Assembly: GCA_038872535.1 (NCBI GenBank)
Contig: JAVZJY010000004.1
Location: forward strand, 1-64,000
Source of the DNA: JASEJA01 sp038872535
GTDB taxonomy: Archaea; Thermoproteota; Bathyarchaeia; Bathyarchaeales; Bathycorpusculaceae
Direction of reading: 5' to 3'
DNA: 64,000 nt
Shown: positions 7,519-16,678 of the stretch, one piece after another
Layout: each line of letters opens with the position of its first letter
Numbering within the stretch: the stretch's first letter is position 1
Program-made: the position numbers and the translations under genes
Notes under the pieces: model-generated
Told to the model about the DNA's origin: nothing
Seen by the model: only the letters and a program-made list of their open reading frames with translations
Database searches by the model: none

Positions 7519-8479
7519 GCAAAATTGCTTTTACAGTCTTCTGCACCGCTTGGCGACTGTTCAGTTTAGGCTTCCATCCAAGATTTTTAATTTTTTCAAT
7601 GCTTAACAGCATAACTTTCACATCTCCTTTCCAGCCCCTTCCACCATCAACACCGCCAGTATAAACATACTTAACATTCTCCAAACCCATCTCTTGACAG
7701 ACAACATCTGCTATTTCTTTAACGTTAACCTGATCTTCTGAACCAACATTGTATATTTCAACTCTGCTGTGTGGATGGCTAATGCCCATAAGCATGGCAT
7801 CTATGCAATCATCAATGTATAAGTAAGATTTTCTTTGGGTTCCATCTCCAAGAATTTCCAGTCTTTTCGAGTTCTCCTTAAGCTTGTTTACAAAATCGTA
7901 TATGACACCATGTTGCGCCCGCGGTCCTATAATATTTGCAAGTCTATAAATTACGGCATTAAATCCGTAGGTATAAGCGTAACTTATTATCAAAGCTTCA
8001 GAAGCAACTTTAGACGCGCCGTAAATAGATATGGGTTTAAGAGGCGCATAATCTTCTGGTGTTGGAATTTTTTCAGCCTCTCCATAAACGGTTGAGGAAG
8101 ATGTGAAAATAAAATTCTTAACGCAACCAACTTTGCGAACAGCCTCCAAAAGATTGAAAGTTGCAGTTATATTCTGCTCATAATGCACTTTAGGATCCGC
8201 TGTTCCCACTCTAACTTCTGGATTTGCAGCCAAGTGAAAAACGGTTTCACATTCTGACAAAGGCTTTAGGATACCTGCTGGTTTCAAAAGGTCTTCGTGT
8301 ACGAAGTTAAAGTTTGATTTTTTCAGCCACTTTTTAATGTTTTCAATTTTTCCAGAACTAAGATTGTCAAAAACAACTACTTCTTTCTCGTCTTCGCATA
8401 ATCGGTCAACCAAGTGACTTCCTATAAACCCAGCTCCTCCAGTTATGCAGATTTTTTGAGAGCCTAATGTTTTAGGCAT
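7496..8479 (-). CDS. NAD-dependent sugar-nucleotide epimerase/dehydratase
   Basis: This is an extended short-chain dehydrogenase of the GalE type. The NAD loop GGAGFIGSH is at residues 14-22, and the catalytic pair is in YGASK near residue 150, preceded by TSSSTVYG. It would provide UDP- or other NDP-activated sugars for the neighbouring glycosyltransferases. At 327 residues the length is normal for UDP-glucose 4-epimerase, but the family also includes dehydratases, so the exact reaction is open. Confidence 0.9.
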   Translation of the reverse strand: MPKTLGSQKICITGGAGFIGSHLVDRLCEDEKEVVVFDNLSSGKIENIKKWLKKSNFNFVHEDLLKPAGILKPLSECETVFHLAANPEVRVGTADPKVHYEQNITATFNLLEAVRKVGCVKNFIFTSSSTVYGEAEKIPTPEDYAPLKPISIYGASKVASEALIISYAYTYGFNAVIYRLANIIGPRAQHGVIYDFVNKLKENSKRLEILGDGTQRKSYLYIDDCIDAMLMGISHPHSRVEIYNVGSEDQVNVKEIADVVCQEMGLENVKYVYTGGVDGGRGWKGDVKVMLLSIEKIKNLGWKPKLNSRQAVQKTVKAILHERKSNS

Positions 8480-8585
8480 GTTTCTTCCTCATTGCTTCTA
8501 CAGATTTTACAAGTTTGATTGTCAATTTTTGATTTTTGGTTTTCTTTAGAACTCCTAAACAGTTATGTTTTGTGGAATTTGGAGT

Positions 8586-9401
8586 TTAAATATTATAGTA
8601 TAAGGGTCTGGTTTTCCATAGCTTGGTATAGGATTTTTTCGGACGCTTGAGCGTTCTGATTTTCTTTCTTATTCGACGCCAAATAAGATACTTTTGGAGG
8701 AGTTGTTCAAGTTTTTCCTTGTGAGAATGATAAACGCAAAATTTTGGTTCCACAATTATTTTGTAACCTCTTGCCTGCATTTCTATCGCCCAGTCATAGT
8801 CTTCTCCCCCAAACTTTCCAGCATAGGGAACTTCTTTTGGCAGTTTTTCATTAAAGGGATATTCTTTCCACAGCGACTTTCTCAGGATACAATCTATTGT
8901 TGAAAAATAGTTATCTTTAACATAAGCCCTACTAATCTCGTTAAGTTTCTTCCACGCGTTATATACAAATTTTTCAATTAAAGTTCCATTCTTGTGTGGA
9001 GAAAAGTAGCCGCCAACTCCTGCAACCATTGGGTTCTTGAAGTGGCTTACTCCACTTTCCAGCCAAGTATCCGAAGATGGCAAAGAATGTCCATTAGTTA
9101 TACAAATAAGGTCTGCTTCTGCAACAAAAACTCCAACGTTTGTAGAGTATGGATGAGAGAACTCTTCATCCTTTATTGGAACAAGCTTCAAACCAACATT
9201 GCCACTAAAAATTTCTTTCTTAGCCGAAAACAAAAGTTTTCTCATCTCCTCAAGTTTTTTCATCGAAGAAAAATTGTCTACAACAACCACTTCGTATGGT
9301 TGCAGCGTTTGGCAAGAAAGCTTCAGCAAGAGTTGTTGTAAAAAGTTTTCAACATCCCTCGTTCGGATGAGAATTGAAACGCTGTATTTTTTGTGTGACA
9401 T
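8586..9401 (-). CDS. Soluble family 2 glycosyltransferase
   Basis: The N-terminus VSILIRTRD and VVVDNFSS are the first strand and nucleotide-binding loop of a GT-A fold. The usual DxD is replaced by ICITNGHS, which is seen in some rhamnosyl- and related transferases. FGGEDYDWAIEMQARG carries the acidic catalytic region. No membrane helix is evident, and the C-terminus is very basic (RRIRKKIRTLKRPKK), suitable for docking to lipid. It is in the same orientation as the epimerase, 106 bases upstream. Confidence 0.82.
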   Translation of the reverse strand: MSHKKYSVSILIRTRDVENFLQQLLLKLSCQTLQPYEVVVVDNFSSMKKLEEMRKLLFSAKKEIFSGNVGLKLVPIKDEEFSHPYSTNVGVFVAEADLICITNGHSLPSSDTWLESGVSHFKNPMVAGVGGYFSPHKNGTLIEKFVYNAWKKLNEISRAYVKDNYFSTIDCILRKSLWKEYPFNEKLPKEVPYAGKFGGEDYDWAIEMQARGYKIIVEPKFCVYHSHKEKLEQLLQKYLIWRRIRKKIRTLKRPKKSYTKLWKTRPLYYNI

Positions 9402-9548
9402 TCTGAGATTTGAGTGGGGTAAAGGTGTTTAAAAATATGATGCCTTAAACGAAAACAGCAACGTTATCATAGCATTTAACTCTACTCTTATGTAACGATT
9501 AAATCTAACCGATAAATGATTTAACTCGGTTAACGGAGGGATTAGAGG

Positions 9549-10556
9549 CTGAAACTTCCTGAGGGGAAAATTCCTGTAGACATTTTAAAGGAAGTAGTCT
9601 TCAAAAATTTGGGCTTTAAACGCGAAGAAGTTGTTTTAGGTCCATCCGCTGGATTTGACGGTGCAGTAATTGACATTGGAAATAAATCTCTAATAATTTC
9701 AATGGATCCAATCACAGGCGCAGTTGAACGAATCGGCTGGCTTGCCGTTAACGTAAACGCCAATGACATTGCAACCTTCGGCATCGAACCAACATTATTT
9801 TCATCATGCATACTACTTCCAGAAAAGGGCGAAAGAAAAACTCTTGAAATCATATGCACCCAAATGGATAAGGCAGCGAAAGATTTACGGATAGCCATTA
9901 TTGGAGGACATTGCGAAGTAACTCCAGGTCTAACAAACCCAATAGTCATTGGCTGCGCAATGGGCATAACAGAAAAAGGAAACTACGTTACAGCAGGAGG
10001 AGCCAAACCAGGAGACAAACTAATATTAACCAAAAGCGTAGGGATAGAAGGAACAGCCATCCTTGCAACCGAAAAGGAAAAACAGCTAAGAAAAGCGATG
10101 AAACTGGCAATTTTGCAAAGTGCCAAAGAATTCTATGACAACATAAGCGTTGTTAAAGATGCCATTACCGCCATGAAAGTTGGTGGAGTTAACGCTATGC
10201 ATGATCCAACTGAGGGCGGTGTGAGTGGTGGAATTCATGAGATGGCAGAGGCTTCGAATGTTGGTTTTCAAGTTTATGAGGAGAGGATTCTCATTTTACC
10301 AGAAACCCAAAAAATATGTGAGTATTTCAGGATTGACCCGCTGCAACTTATCAGTTCTGGAGCTCTACTAATTTCAGCAAAGCCAGAATTTGCAGAAAAG
10401 ATAGTTGAAGAGTTAAAGCAGAATCAGATTAATGCTTCAGTTATCGGCGAATTCTTAGAAAACAAGCATATGCATAAGATTATAAGAAAAAACGGAAAAA
10501 TTCAAACCTTGCCGAGACCAGTTTCAGATTATCTTTGGCAAGCCCTAAAAAATTAG
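9549..10556 (+). CDS. HypE-like AIR-synthase-family protein
   Basis: The protein has the two AIRS domains: FDGAVID with the early strand (residues about 35-45), a Gly-rich nucleotide loop around GGHCEVTPG, and the diagnostic MHDPTEGGVSGGIHEMAEAS near residue 220. Hydrogenase HypE ends in a PRIC cysteine that carries the cyano group; this protein ends in SDYLWQALKN without a cysteine, so it is probably a HypE paralogue with another job. The homology begins before the first TTG at 9609: KLPEGKIPVDILKEVVFKNLG is in frame from a CTG at 9549, preceded by GGAGGG at 9535-9540. I therefore start it at the CTG. Confidence 0.82.
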   Translation: MKLPEGKIPVDILKEVVFKNLGFKREEVVLGPSAGFDGAVIDIGNKSLIISMDPITGAVERIGWLAVNVNANDIATFGIEPTLFSSCILLPEKGERKTLEIICTQMDKAAKDLRIAIIGGHCEVTPGLTNPIVIGCAMGITEKGNYVTAGGAKPGDKLILTKSVGIEGTAILATEKEKQLRKAMKLAILQSAKEFYDNISVVKDAITAMKVGGVNAMHDPTEGGVSGGIHEMAEASNVGFQVYEERILILPETQKICEYFRIDPLQLISSGALLISAKPEFAEKIVEELKQNQINASVIGEFLENKHMHKIIRKNGKIQTLPRPVSDYLWQALKN

Positions 10557-10625
10557 TTCTTACTTGCGCTAATTTAAAATACCCATAGTGAAAATTTTAG
10601 AGACATAAATGTGAAGTGATAATCC

Positions 10626-11672
10626 TTGGGGTTAACCGTCCAGAAAGCTGCACGCATTGCCAAATGTTCTATGGCACCTAATAAGCCCTATCATGTACAG
10701 TGGATGATTACGAGAAAATGTAACTATCGTTGTAGAGGGTGCAATGTTTGGCGAGAGCAGGATCCAGAAGAATTGTCTACAGAAGAAGTCAAAAGAGGAT
10801 TGGACATTCTTAAGGCGCTTGGTGTTGTTGAGATAGTCTTTTCTGGAGGAAACCCGCTTTTAAGAGAGGATATAGGTGAAATTTTGAATTATGCTTCACG
10901 CTTTTTTGTAACAACAGTTTATGATAATGGCAGCATGGCAGCGGAGAAAATTGATGCTTTACACAACGTGGATTTTGTTGCAATTTCCTTAGATAGTTTA
11001 GATCCAATAAAAAATGATTACGTGAAGGGCGTTAAGGGTTCTTGGAAAAAAGCTATGCAGAGCATCGGAAAACTTCGTGAAAACGGAATTCGCGTTGGCG
11101 TGTCGCCAACAATTTCTCAATTTAACTTATACGAAATGGTAGAATTTACCAATTACTTTTTAAGAAAGGGGATTCCTGTTTGGTATTGCCTATATTCTTA
11201 CGACTCGTCTAACGATTCAGACCAACTTTTCAAGATCGGTAAAAGAAATGATGAGTTTTTGATAACCGATAATAAAGCAATGGTTGAACTTTGTGATACA
11301 CTTATTGATATGGAAAGGAAAAACAGCAATGTCCTCATAACAACTAAAACTTTGGAAGCTATCAAAAACCTTTACTTGAATGGCAATAGAATATGGAAGT
11401 GCCGTGCCCTCCGAAACTTCTTTATCATAGACCATTTAGGCCGTGTTGCTGGCTGCCATCTCAACAAACCCGCAACTTCTATCTTCAACCTACCTAAGGT
11501 CTGGGATAGCGAGGATTTTAATGCCTTACGAAAAATTTATAGTGAATGTTCCAAGTGCATATACCTCTGCTACATTGTTTACTCTCTTCATGGCAGTGTA
11601 AAGGGCAATTTGGAAATAGCCAGAGAAAAATGGAGAAGCGCTAAACTCTTCTTGAAAAGAAAAAGTTCTTAG
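10626..11672 (+). CDS. Radical SAM protein with SPASM-like C-terminal cysteines
   Basis: The radical SAM cluster motif is CNYRCRGC (residues about 32-39), followed by FSGGNPLLR, the usual SAM-binding GGE-like strand. A late cysteine set (WKCRAL, GCHLNK, ECSKCIYLC, about residues 260-320) could bind an auxiliary iron-sulfur cluster as in SPASM proteins. The substrate is unknown; relatives include peptide-modifying and heme- or lipid-modifying enzymes. The start is TTG at 10626, immediately after an in-frame stop. It follows the HypE-like gene by about 70 bases on the same strand. Confidence 0.85.
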   Translation: MGLTVQKAARIAKCSMAPNKPYHVQWMITRKCNYRCRGCNVWREQDPEELSTEEVKRGLDILKALGVVEIVFSGGNPLLREDIGEILNYASRFFVTTVYDNGSMAAEKIDALHNVDFVAISLDSLDPIKNDYVKGVKGSWKKAMQSIGKLRENGIRVGVSPTISQFNLYEMVEFTNYFLRKGIPVWYCLYSYDSSNDSDQLFKIGKRNDEFLITDNKAMVELCDTLIDMERKNSNVLITTKTLEAIKNLYLNGNRIWKCRALRNFFIIDHLGRVAGCHLNKPATSIFNLPKVWDSEDFNALRKIYSECSKCIYLCYIVYSLHGSVKGNLEIAREKWRSAKLFLKRKSS

Positions 11673-11935
11673 CCCTCTAGATTTGGCAAAACAGAAATAA
11701 TATCAGCTATTTTGTTGACAAGCATTTTATTGAATCCTACTTCTTCTTCTACGTTCGGTATAAGCATAGTCACTTTCCATAGAGTTTGCATATCATACGT
11801 ATAGCCAACTATTATTCTGGGTCCAGCATCTTTGGGTTTTTTCAGTTCGAGGAGGGATGGTAAAAGCATGATGAAGATGAGGGTTGAAACTCCGATTGTT
11901 AGTAGCATAAGGGTTGGAGTCGGATTCGGAATCAT
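11669..11935 (-). CDS. Small membrane-anchored protein of unknown function
   Basis: This 88-residue protein has one N-terminal hydrophobic helix (LMLLTIGVSTLIFIMLLPSL) and a soluble C-terminal half. It lies 24 bases downstream of the processive glycosyltransferase gene on the same strand, so it may be a small partner of that enzyme. Its end overlaps the end of the radical SAM gene on the opposite strand by four bases. No family is recognised. Confidence 0.6.
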   Translation of the reverse strand: MIPNPTPTLMLLTIGVSTLIFIMLLPSLLELKKPKDAGPRIIVGYTYDMQTLWKVTMLIPNVEEEVGFNKMLVNKIADIISVLPNLEG

Positions 11936-11959
11936 TCCTTATCTTTTTGGATTTATCCA

Positions 11960-13249
11960 TCAACTAATAATATAACTGTTTCCATTCCCAGAGTGAACGG
12001 TCTTTGTCCAATGGTTGCAATCTTTTCTGAAAATTTTTGATACGAGTAAATCTGTGAGGGCTTTGGTGCATATTGGTATGTTGTATAGAAAAGTGAATAT
12101 AAGTAATGGAATTAGCCAATGGGCTCTTGTTCTACCATCTAAGTATGTGCCTATACCAACTTCAAAGAATGGAGCGAAATTTCCCACAAAACTGTACAGA
12201 GAAAATGAAATCGGGATGGATGTCCAAAACATGTTAAACCATGATGAAGAGTCTAGGAAAAACAGTGAAACTCCTATAATCCATGAAAATAAAACCAGAA
12301 CTGGCATGAAATAGAGATTTAATAAAAGTAAGCCGTCAATTTTCTCCTTTAAACTTAAATTTTTGCTTTTTAAAACATTTAAAGAGTGTTTTAGAGCGCA
12401 TTGCATGTGCCCTTTAGCCCATCTATACCTCTGCTTCCAATAAGCTCGCCAACTTTCAACAGCTTCTTCATAACATTCAGCGTCATTCACGTAACTGACT
12501 CTATAGCCAGCAAGGTATACACGAAAAGTCAAGTCAGTGTCTTCTGCAAGGATTGATTCATCCCATCCTCCTAGGCTTTCTAACAAGTCGCGTTTGAAAC
12601 CACCAACCGTACCGCCGAACTGCGTAATTAATCCCAAAGTGTCTCTTGCTTGTTGGTCGACACAGTATCCGCCTATTCTTTCTAATGCTACAAGTCTTGT
12701 TACCATGTTTTGGGGCTCGTTTAACACGACGACTCTACCTTGCACTGCCCCCACTTTTGGGTTGACAAATTTTTTCGTACATTTTTCCACTATGTCTCTT
12801 TGCGGGTAATAGTCCGCATCAAAGCATAATATGATTTCTCCTGTTGCATGTTTAAAACCGGCGTTTAAGGCTGAGGCTTTTCCTCTTTTTCCCTCTTTTT
12901 TGCTTCTGTGTATAACCTTAACGTAAGGATATTCCTTTGAGTATTCTTCTGCGATTTTTCCAGTATTGTCTGTTGAGGCGTCATCGATGACTATTACTTG
13001 CAGTTTGTCTTTTGGGTAGGTTAGTTTTGTCATTCCTTGAAGTATTCTTCCAATTACTTGCTCCTCATTATGCGCTGGTATTAGAATTGAAACTGTTGGT
13101 TGATAAGTTATGTTTTCCGTTTCGTTAATGTCTTTATTTCTTTTGTGGTTCCTGAGAATTGTTAAAGTGAATATGTAATGTCTGATTAAGTATGCAGTTA
13201 TTAGCGCAGTTAAAAATAGAAATAAGGCTTCTAAAAGTTCAGTTATCAA
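11960..13249 (-). CDS. Processive family 2 glycosyltransferase (polysaccharide synthase type)
   Basis: One N-terminal membrane helix is followed by a GT-A domain with SILIPAHNEE, IDDASTDN, CFDADYYP, LAEDTDLTFR and QRYRWAKG. This is the full D, DxD, D, QxxRW signature of processive beta-glycosyltransferases such as cellulose, hyaluronan or poly-GlcNAc synthases. Three to four C-terminal membrane helices (about residues 300-405) would form the export channel. The TTG start overlaps the stop of the upstream membrane gene (TTGA), so translation is coupled. The polymer made is unknown. Confidence 0.92.
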   Translation of the reverse strand: MITELLEALFLFLTALITAYLIRHYIFTLTILRNHKRNKDINETENITYQPTVSILIPAHNEEQVIGRILQGMTKLTYPKDKLQVIVIDDASTDNTGKIAEEYSKEYPYVKVIHRSKKEGKRGKASALNAGFKHATGEIILCFDADYYPQRDIVEKCTKKFVNPKVGAVQGRVVVLNEPQNMVTRLVALERIGGYCVDQQARDTLGLITQFGGTVGGFKRDLLESLGGWDESILAEDTDLTFRVYLAGYRVSYVNDAECYEEAVESWRAYWKQRYRWAKGHMQCALKHSLNVLKSKNLSLKEKIDGLLLLNLYFMPVLVLFSWIIGVSLFFLDSSSWFNMFWTSIPISFSLYSFVGNFAPFFEVGIGTYLDGRTRAHWLIPLLIFTFLYNIPICTKALTDLLVSKIFRKDCNHWTKTVHSGNGNSYIIS

Positions 13250-13620
13250 GTTACATTACCGACCTCTCTTTTAGAAGGGGTTAACCATGTTAGGCTCATA
13301 GCCCAAAATGAGACAATCCATACAAGGTTTATGAAGGGACTTAAAATTATGTATGGAATGCTGAAAAGGGTTCCGAAGGAGTTAGCCGCTGTATAAGCAA
13401 ATAGGTAAAAAAGGTAATTCCAAATTAACCCTACGATATTGCCTATGAAAAGCATGAAAATTTTCTTTGTAAGTGTTCCATTTAATGGAAAAATTAGAGA
13501 GGCGAAGAGGAAATTAAAAAGGGCAAGTGTGAAGACGGTTTCATTTGGGAGTCTAAAAAAATACAATAACAAACAAGAGAAAATTATTCCAGCAAGTAGC
13601 CCAAAAACCAAGTGGTCCAT
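13246..13620 (-). CDS. Small four-helix membrane protein coupled to the polysaccharide synthase
   Basis: About 124 residues hold roughly four membrane helices with short loops and no recognised motif. The ATG at 13620 gives MDHLVFGLLAGII and is preceded by GGAGGAAGGT; a GTG 39 bases further upstream is also open. The stop overlaps the start of the processive glycosyltransferase, pointing to a shared complex or an accessory role in polymer export. Confidence 0.65.
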   Translation of the reverse strand: MDHLVFGLLAGIIFSCLLLYFFRLPNETVFTLALFNFLFASLIFPLNGTLTKKIFMLFIGNIVGLIWNYLFYLFAYTAANSFGTLFSIPYIILSPFINLVWIVSFWAMSLTWLTPSKREVGNVT

Positions 13621-13783
13621 TTTCAATTTACCTTCCTCCGTTTCCAACTTCTCCTTCACAATCCTTATAGAGGTCGATTATAGAAAAGCAATCTAGAAGA
13701 TAATTCTAGAATAGTTTTAAAGTTTACGCAAAAATCTGTTAATCGTGTCTAGATAATATTATCTTGTGCATAATTAAGGATTT

Positions 13784-14377
13784 TTAATAATTCTTGGAAT
13801 TGAAGATTAAATTGTTCACAACCATGCATAGAACTTGGAAGACTTCTTCAGCCTCTAAACAGTCCGTATCCAAAATCAAGTGGAAAGGTGAGAAATCTTC
13901 TCCTAAGCGGAAACCGTAAAGTTTTTTGTATATAGCCTTTGTCTGCTCTTCCTTATATCTTAAAGCGTTAAAAGCTTCATTGGCGCTTATTCCATCTCTA
14001 ATGGCTATTCGCTCAGCCCTCTTTTCTGGAGAAGCCTCCAGCCAAACTTTAAAACCCTCTTTTAGAAGCCAAGGCATCGTCCAACTGTCCAAAACCACAT
14101 TTCCTTGCTTTGCAAGTTCCAAAAGTTTTTTGTCAACGGCTTTATCAAATTTCGGGTCTTTTCCTCTTTTTTCTAGAAAAAGTTTTCCTTCTTCGCTTTC
14201 CCACCATCCGCTATTAAATGTTTTATAACCTTCTTCAAGAGCTAGAGCTTTTAATGCATCTCCACCAGAATAATATTTAAGTCCATATTTTTCTGCAAGC
14301 TTTTTTGCCATTGTGCTTTTTCCGCTTCCGGCCATTCCACATATGCAGATAACTATGGATTCTTTGCTTTTTTTCAT
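13784..14377 (-). CDS. cmk: Cytidylate kinase, archaeal type
   Basis: The enzyme phosphorylates CMP or dCMP from ATP. The P-loop GMAGSGKST is at residues 14-22, followed by YGLKYYSGGD, which contacts the nucleotide. The middle holds LDSWTMPWLL and the lid RAERIAIRDG. At 197 residues it is the short archaeal form. It is the last gene of the ribosomal/SecY operon, directly after L34e, an arrangement common in archaea. Confidence 0.88.
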   Translation of the reverse strand: MKKSKESIVICICGMAGSGKSTMAKKLAEKYGLKYYSGGDALKALALEEGYKTFNSGWWESEEGKLFLEKRGKDPKFDKAVDKKLLELAKQGNVVLDSWTMPWLLKEGFKVWLEASPEKRAERIAIRDGISANEAFNALRYKEEQTKAIYKKLYGFRLGEDFSPFHLILDTDCLEAEEVFQVLCMVVNNLIFNSKNY

Positions 14378-14397
14378 TGAGTTTCCTCAATTTAGGT

Positions 14398-14667
14398 TTA
14401 AATTGTTCTTGCAGCCTGTTTTAAAGCGTTTTGGAGGCAGTTATGGCATATTTGTCCGCCGAAGGGACGCCAAATTCTTCTCTTGCTTCTGTTAAGTTTG
14501 CGCATTTTTGAAGGAATAGTTTTTGGGATGCCAGCTAAGGGTTGACCGCATATGAAACATGAAGGCGCTGGCGTCTTTTTTCTTTTGTAGTGAACTTGGC
14601 TTCTGCCGCCAGGCAATTTAGTTTTTTGGCGTTTTCGACTTCTTGTGCGTAAGTGAGGTTTTGGCAT
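14398..14667 (-). CDS. rpl34e: Ribosomal protein L34e
   Basis: The product is 89 residues, very basic, and found only in archaea and eukaryotes. A zinc site is formed by CFICG and ICHNC. The start (MPKPHLRTRSRKRQKTKLPG) is typical. It lies between the EMC3/DUF106 membrane protein and CMP kinase, the usual archaeal neighbourhood. Confidence 0.95.
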   Translation of the reverse strand: MPKPHLRTRSRKRQKTKLPGGRSQVHYKRKKTPAPSCFICGQPLAGIPKTIPSKMRKLNRSKRRIWRPFGGQICHNCLQNALKQAARTI

Positions 14668-14680
14668 CCTCTCGCTCCCT

Positions 14681-15154
14681 TTACTCTATTGGCATTATAC
14701 CCACTATACGGGATGCAAGCAATCCAAAAAGTGTGGAGCAAATGAGGTACCATATGAATAGATATTGGGGTCCAATTCCAGGGATATATGCAACAATGTT
14801 TGTTCCATACAATGGTCCCAACACAAACCACCATATTAAAATATAGCTGAAGGAAATTCCGAAAAGGACCAGTTGAGGTTTAGCCATCTGTTTCTGCATG
14901 TTAAGAATTTGCGTTTCCTTCTTTTTCAATTTCTCAAGAAGCTTCTTATCCTGTGCACGTTGCGCTTGAATCATTTGAGTGCGATATTCTGCAATTTCTT
15001 TCTGCATCGTTTTATACTGGGACCAGCCTACAAAACGATGAATCAAAAGACGATTAATTGATGAGTTTAGGAATGAAATAACAAAACAAATTAACATTAT
15101 TGTTATGGTGGCTCCAGGCGCTGTTGGCATGGTCAACCATTCGATTAAGTTCAT
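14681..15154 (-). CDS. DUF106 / EMC3-TMCO1-type membrane insertase
   Basis: This Oxa1/YidC-superfamily protein helps insert membrane proteins. It has one N-terminal helix, a cytoplasmic coiled coil (about residues 50-85, MQKEIAEYRTQMIQAQRAQD) and two C-terminal helices, the layout of archaeal DUF106. An upstream TTG would add five residues, but GAGGAG sits seven bases before the ATG at 15154, so I start there. It lies between SecY and L34e. The adenylate kinase gene often found between SecY and this gene is absent. Confidence 0.9.
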   Translation of the reverse strand: MNLIEWLTMPTAPGATITIMLICFVISFLNSSINRLLIHRFVGWSQYKTMQKEIAEYRTQMIQAQRAQDKKLLEKLKKKETQILNMQKQMAKPQLVLFGISFSYILIWWFVLGPLYGTNIVAYIPGIGPQYLFIWYLICSTLFGLLASRIVGIMPIE

Positions 15155-15255
15155 AAGCTTTCTCCTCAACTGCTTTTATCTTTTCCTTCTCTTTTTATTT
15201 CCGCATTAATAACTATTTTCGTAAGCTATTTCTGAATATTTATAGAATTTGCCTT

Positions 15256-16668
15256 TTAGCCTCCCAATAGTCGCCTAAAAGCTGGATACATTTCTGCTGC
15301 CCTTTCCTGCATTAACAATTCATAGTATTGATAAATTATTCCCACAGAAAGCAGAATGCCCATTCCAGAACCGAAAACTCCGAAGAAATCTGAAACTGCA
15401 GCAATCAACCCCACAATTATTCCGCCCAGAATGGTTACTGTTGGAATGTAACGTTTAAGAATAGACTCAACAGCCTTTCCGGAACGTCGGTATCCTGGAA
15501 TTTGCATGCCAGCATCAACAAGCTGTTTAGCCACTGTTGATGGGCCCAATCCTCCAACCTCAAGCCATGTAAGTGAAAATATAACGCTAAAAACGATAAG
15601 GATTCCCATATAGCCAAAAGCCCTATCTGGACGCTCCAAAGCGTTCATAAGGCTATTGGGCGGAGTCACATAAAACACGAGGCCCCCTATTGGTACAAGT
15701 TGCTGATTTGGCGCTGTTCCAGTCCACTGGAATTGCCCTAGAAGGTCAAGCCAAAAGTTACGTCCAGGCTGGGGTTGTCCGTTCATGCTCCAGAAAAGTT
15801 GCGAAAATAGGTAAATGTTGGCGAAGAGAGCAGAAGCGAATATTACTGGAAGGTTTGATACGTAGAGCAGTTTTATTGGGTATCGGCTTCGGTAACCCTT
15901 ATAACCAGCATAAGATAGTGGCAGTTCAACTCTTACACCTTCCATGTAAATTATAATTAGAAAAGCAGCAATTGTAGCTATAAAACCGATCAATGATGGA
16001 TATGCACCGCTTCCAACAATCCATGTGGTTAAATTCCCTTGACTTAAGGACATCGTGAGAGCCCCGACAAAAAGTCCTGTTGATGGATTGAAGCATTGCC
16101 ATAGAATTTGTTGTGCAACACCAGCCATAATAAAGAGGCTTATTCCGCTTCCTAATCCCCAACCTTTCTGAACAAGCTCATCCATCAGCAAAACAATGAT
16201 TCCAGAGGCTAAAAGCTGTAAGAAAACAATGATTGCAATTGCTGCAGAAGTGACGCTATACATTCCACTGATCATGTAAGCAAAGGCTTGAACTCCTGTT
16301 AGGATTATAGAAAAGACTTTGCTTGCCGTTGTAAATAGCCCCCTATCTTCAGGATTTGTCATGTCGCATTCTATCATGTTTGAACCAACTAAAAGTTGGA
16401 GTATTAATCCCGCTGTGACTATGGGACCTATCCCAAGCTCCATAAGAGTGCCGCGGTGAGAAGCCCAAATTATCCTTAAAGCGCTGAAACTTTCTTGAGT
16501 TGAGGCGGGAATCCCGTATAATGGAACTTCAGACATTATCAAGTAAATTACTAAGACAATGGCTGTCCAGAAGATTTTCTCGTTAAATCGGACTCTGCGT
16601 TCTGGAGCCTTTATTTCTGGTATGACCCTTGCGATGGGTTTGAAAAGGTTTAGGAATCTGCCAGCCAT
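15256..16668 (-). CDS. secY: Protein translocase subunit SecY
   Basis: SecY is the channel of the Sec61/SecYEG translocon for secreted and membrane proteins. The 470-residue protein has ten membrane helices, the plug region after the first helix (YLIMSEVPLYGIPASTQESF), the conserved GIGPIVTAGLILQLL, and the cytoplasmic loop GYRSRYPIKLLYVSNLPVI. The gene follows L15 by 10 bases within the operon. Confidence 0.97.
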   Translation of the reverse strand: MAGRFLNLFKPIARVIPEIKAPERRVRFNEKIFWTAIVLVIYLIMSEVPLYGIPASTQESFSALRIIWASHRGTLMELGIGPIVTAGLILQLLVGSNMIECDMTNPEDRGLFTTASKVFSIILTGVQAFAYMISGMYSVTSAAIAIIVFLQLLASGIIVLLMDELVQKGWGLGSGISLFIMAGVAQQILWQCFNPSTGLFVGALTMSLSQGNLTTWIVGSGAYPSLIGFIATIAAFLIIIYMEGVRVELPLSYAGYKGYRSRYPIKLLYVSNLPVIFASALFANIYLFSQLFWSMNGQPQPGRNFWLDLLGQFQWTGTAPNQQLVPIGGLVFYVTPPNSLMNALERPDRAFGYMGILIVFSVIFSLTWLEVGGLGPSTVAKQLVDAGMQIPGYRRSGKAVESILKRYIPTVTILGGIIVGLIAAVSDFFGVFGSGMGILLSVGIIYQYYELLMQERAAEMYPAFRRLLGG

Positions 16669-16678
16669 GGCTTAACAG

